Part shown: piece by piece, positions 6,586-7,768 of the stretch
How positions within the stretch are numbered: position 1 is the first letter of the stretch
Layout: every line of letters starts with the position of its first letter
NCBI GenBank assembly: GCA_964387205.1
Contig: CAYLVY010000151.1
Span: forward strand, 1-7,768
DNA length: 7,768 nt
Direction of reading: 5' to 3'
From: CAIVAT01 sp964387205
GTDB taxonomy: Bacteria > Bacteroidota > Bacteroidia > Bacteroidales > FEN-979
The notes under the pieces: generated by a model
What the model was told of the DNA's origin: nothing
The model's database searches: none
What the model saw: the letters and a program-made list of their open reading frames with translations, nothing else
Position numbers and translations under genes: made by a program

Positions 6586-6619
6586 TTTGTATCAGACAGG
6601 GAAATGTTTTGTACCTTCG
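6586..6619 (+). promoter_or_regulatory. Bacteroidota-type promoter for the FISUMP-domain gene
   Basis: TTTG at 6586-6589 as the -33 element and TACCTTCG at 6612-6619 as the -7 element (one mismatch to TAnnTTTG) are 22 bases apart, close to the spacing used in this phylum. Transcription would start near 6624, 16 bases before the ATG at 6640. The rest of the 154-base gap holds only the two inverted repeats listed separately. Confidence 0.5.
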
Positions 6620-6639
6620 GAGTGTAAAAACCGACCAAT

Positions 6640-7768
6640 ATGAAAGCAATCATTGCCGGTTTCGTCATTTCCCTTCTTTTGACCTGCCATGCGGGGATAG
6701 CGCAAACCATTACCTTAACCTTTTCCGGGCTCAGCAATGGGCAGGTTGTACCCGTAGATAAAATCAAAGTCGAGAACCTTGATAAAGGATGTGACACCAC
6801 CCTGTTGTACCCGAATTCCACGCTTGTCCTTCAGGTGTTGGGCGTTGAACAACTGAACCGGCATCCTGGCGGATTGATGGTTTATCCCAATTCCCCCAAC
6901 CCGGTGACGGAATCCACAAGGATAAAGATCTTCAACCCGGTTTCGCAAAATATTTCGGTGGTAGCATCGGATATCAGCGGCAAGCCGGAATGTTTTCTTG
7001 AAGAACACCTGGAACGGGGCTATCATTATTGTGAATTTACTCCCGGCCATGGCGGCGCCTGCATAATTTCGGTTTCCGCCACCGGGTTGTCACAAAGCAT
7101 CAAAGTGACCTCCGTTGTGCAGCAAACTCTCGGGAAATCCGGTCTGCGCTACGCCGGAATAACCGCCGGGGAAGACGATATGAAGTCGGCCATGGCGGGA
7201 AGATTTACTTTTTCCCCGGGGGATCATCTGCGCTTTACCGGCCATCACGATATCTCCACCACTGTTATTGAGGATACCCCTCATGGCAATATGGCCTATA
7301 CCTTTGATTTTTCTTCCATGGGAGCGCCGTGTCCTGGCATTCCCACGGTAACCTATGGCGGACAAACCTATCATACGGTTCTGATCGGCGCCCAATGCTG
7401 GTTCAGGGAGAACCTGAACATCGGTACCCGCATCGACGGCAACCAGGATCAAACCAACAACGGGATCATTGAGAAATACTGCTTCGATGACAACGAAACA
7501 AACTGCAATACTTATGGAGGGCTGTACCAATGGGATGAAATGATGCAATATGTGACCACTGCCGGAGTACAGGGTATTTGCCCTTCGGGATGGCATATTC
7601 CGACGGATGCAGAGTGGGATACAGTGACTGACTTTCTCGGAGGACGGAAGGTTGCCGGAGGAAAGATGAAAACCACCGGAACCATCGAGGCAGGCACAGG
7701 GCTATGGAAAGCTCCCAATACCGCGGCCACCAACGAAAGCGGCTTTTCTGCCGTCCCGGCAGGCAACC
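6640..7768 (+). CDS. Secreted FISUMP-domain protein with an internal T9SS-tail-like domain, 3' end cut off by window edge
   Basis: The frame is open from ATG 6640 to the edge (376 residues seen). Residues 1-21 are a signal peptide (cleavage expected after AGIA, before Gln22). Residues about 24-70 form a first small beta-type domain (ITLTFSGLSNGQ...). Residues about 78-160, starting GLMVYPNSPNPVTESTRI and containing DISGK (111-115), resemble the fold of type IX secretion C-terminal tails (YPNPxxxxxxI, DxxGK), but in the N-terminal half. From about 231 the FISUMP (Fibrobacter succinogenes major paralogous) domain begins: YGGQTYHTVLIGAQCWFREN (239-258), NTYGGLYQWDEMM (290-302) and GICPSGWHIPTDAEW (312-326), ending in NESGFSAVPAG at the edge. 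Such proteins are exported or surface-linked with unknown function. The many cysteines (for example 231, 253, 281, 289, 314) suggest disulfides. It has its own promoter candidate, separate from the operon before it. Confidence 0.9.
   Translation, partial: MKAIIAGFVISLLLTCHAGIAQTITLTFSGLSNGQVVPVDKIKVENLDKGCDTTLLYPNSTLVLQVLGVEQLNRHPGGLMVYPNSPNPVTESTRIKIFNPVSQNISVVASDISGKPECFLEEHLERGYHYCEFTPGHGGACIISVSATGLSQSIKVTSVVQQTLGKSGLRYAGITAGEDDMKSAMAGRFTFSPGDHLRFTGHHDISTTVIEDTPHGNMAYTFDFSSMGAPCPGIPTVTYGGQTYHTVLIGAQCWFRENLNIGTRIDGNQDQTNNGIIEKYCFDDNETNCNTYGGLYQWDEMMQYVTTAGVQGICPSGWHIPTDAEWDTVTDFLGGRKVAGGKMKTTGTIEAGTGLWKAPNTAATNESGFSAVPAGN

Noticed and set aside
7090..7596. 168-codon minus-strand frame under the FISUMP gene
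   Set aside because: The plus strand carries a recognisable signal peptide and FISUMP motifs across the same bases; the minus frame has no recognisable domain.

Overview
The window looks like chromosomal DNA of a Bacteroidota bacterium, probably an environmental relative of the Bacteroidales; the genus cannot be told. The reasons are: none of the start codons has a clear Shine-Dalgarno sequence; two intergenic gaps carry exact or near matches to the Bacteroidota -7 promoter element (TAnnTTTG); and the gene content is typical of the phylum (a Bacteroidota-type KdtA, a secreted C69 dipeptidase, a short lipoprotein, and a FISUMP-domain protein with a domain resembling type IX secretion tails).

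Left part, minus strand (1-3337): a three-gene run, read right to left. It holds a secreted C69 (Ntn-type) dipeptidase, a single-pass membrane coiled-coil protein of unknown function, and a 6-phosphofructokinase that runs off the left edge. The gaps are 38 and 4 bases, so one operon is likely.

Centre, divergent control region (3338-3430): 93 bases with one good -7 element on each strand, serving the dipeptidase operon leftward and an outer-membrane protein operon rightward.

Right part, plus strand (3431-6485): a predicted outer-membrane beta-barrel protein, Kdo transferase (KdtA/WaaA, lipid A-Kdo assembly), a lipoprotein of unknown function, and a strongly shortened TspO/MBR protein. The spacing is tight apart from a 42-base gap before the lipoprotein, which may hold a weak internal promoter. 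The theme is the cell envelope.

Right edge (6486-7768): a 154-base gap with two inverted repeats and a promoter candidate, followed by a secreted protein with an internal T9SS-tail-like domain and the beginning of a FISUMP domain, cut by the window edge.

I see no mobile element, CRISPR array, tRNA or rRNA, and no clear new multi-gene system. The most unusual item is the TspO gene, which keeps its first and last membrane segments in one open frame but lacks the middle of the protein. Next are the mixed active-site signature of the phosphofructokinase and the inverted repeat upstream of the FISUMP gene.
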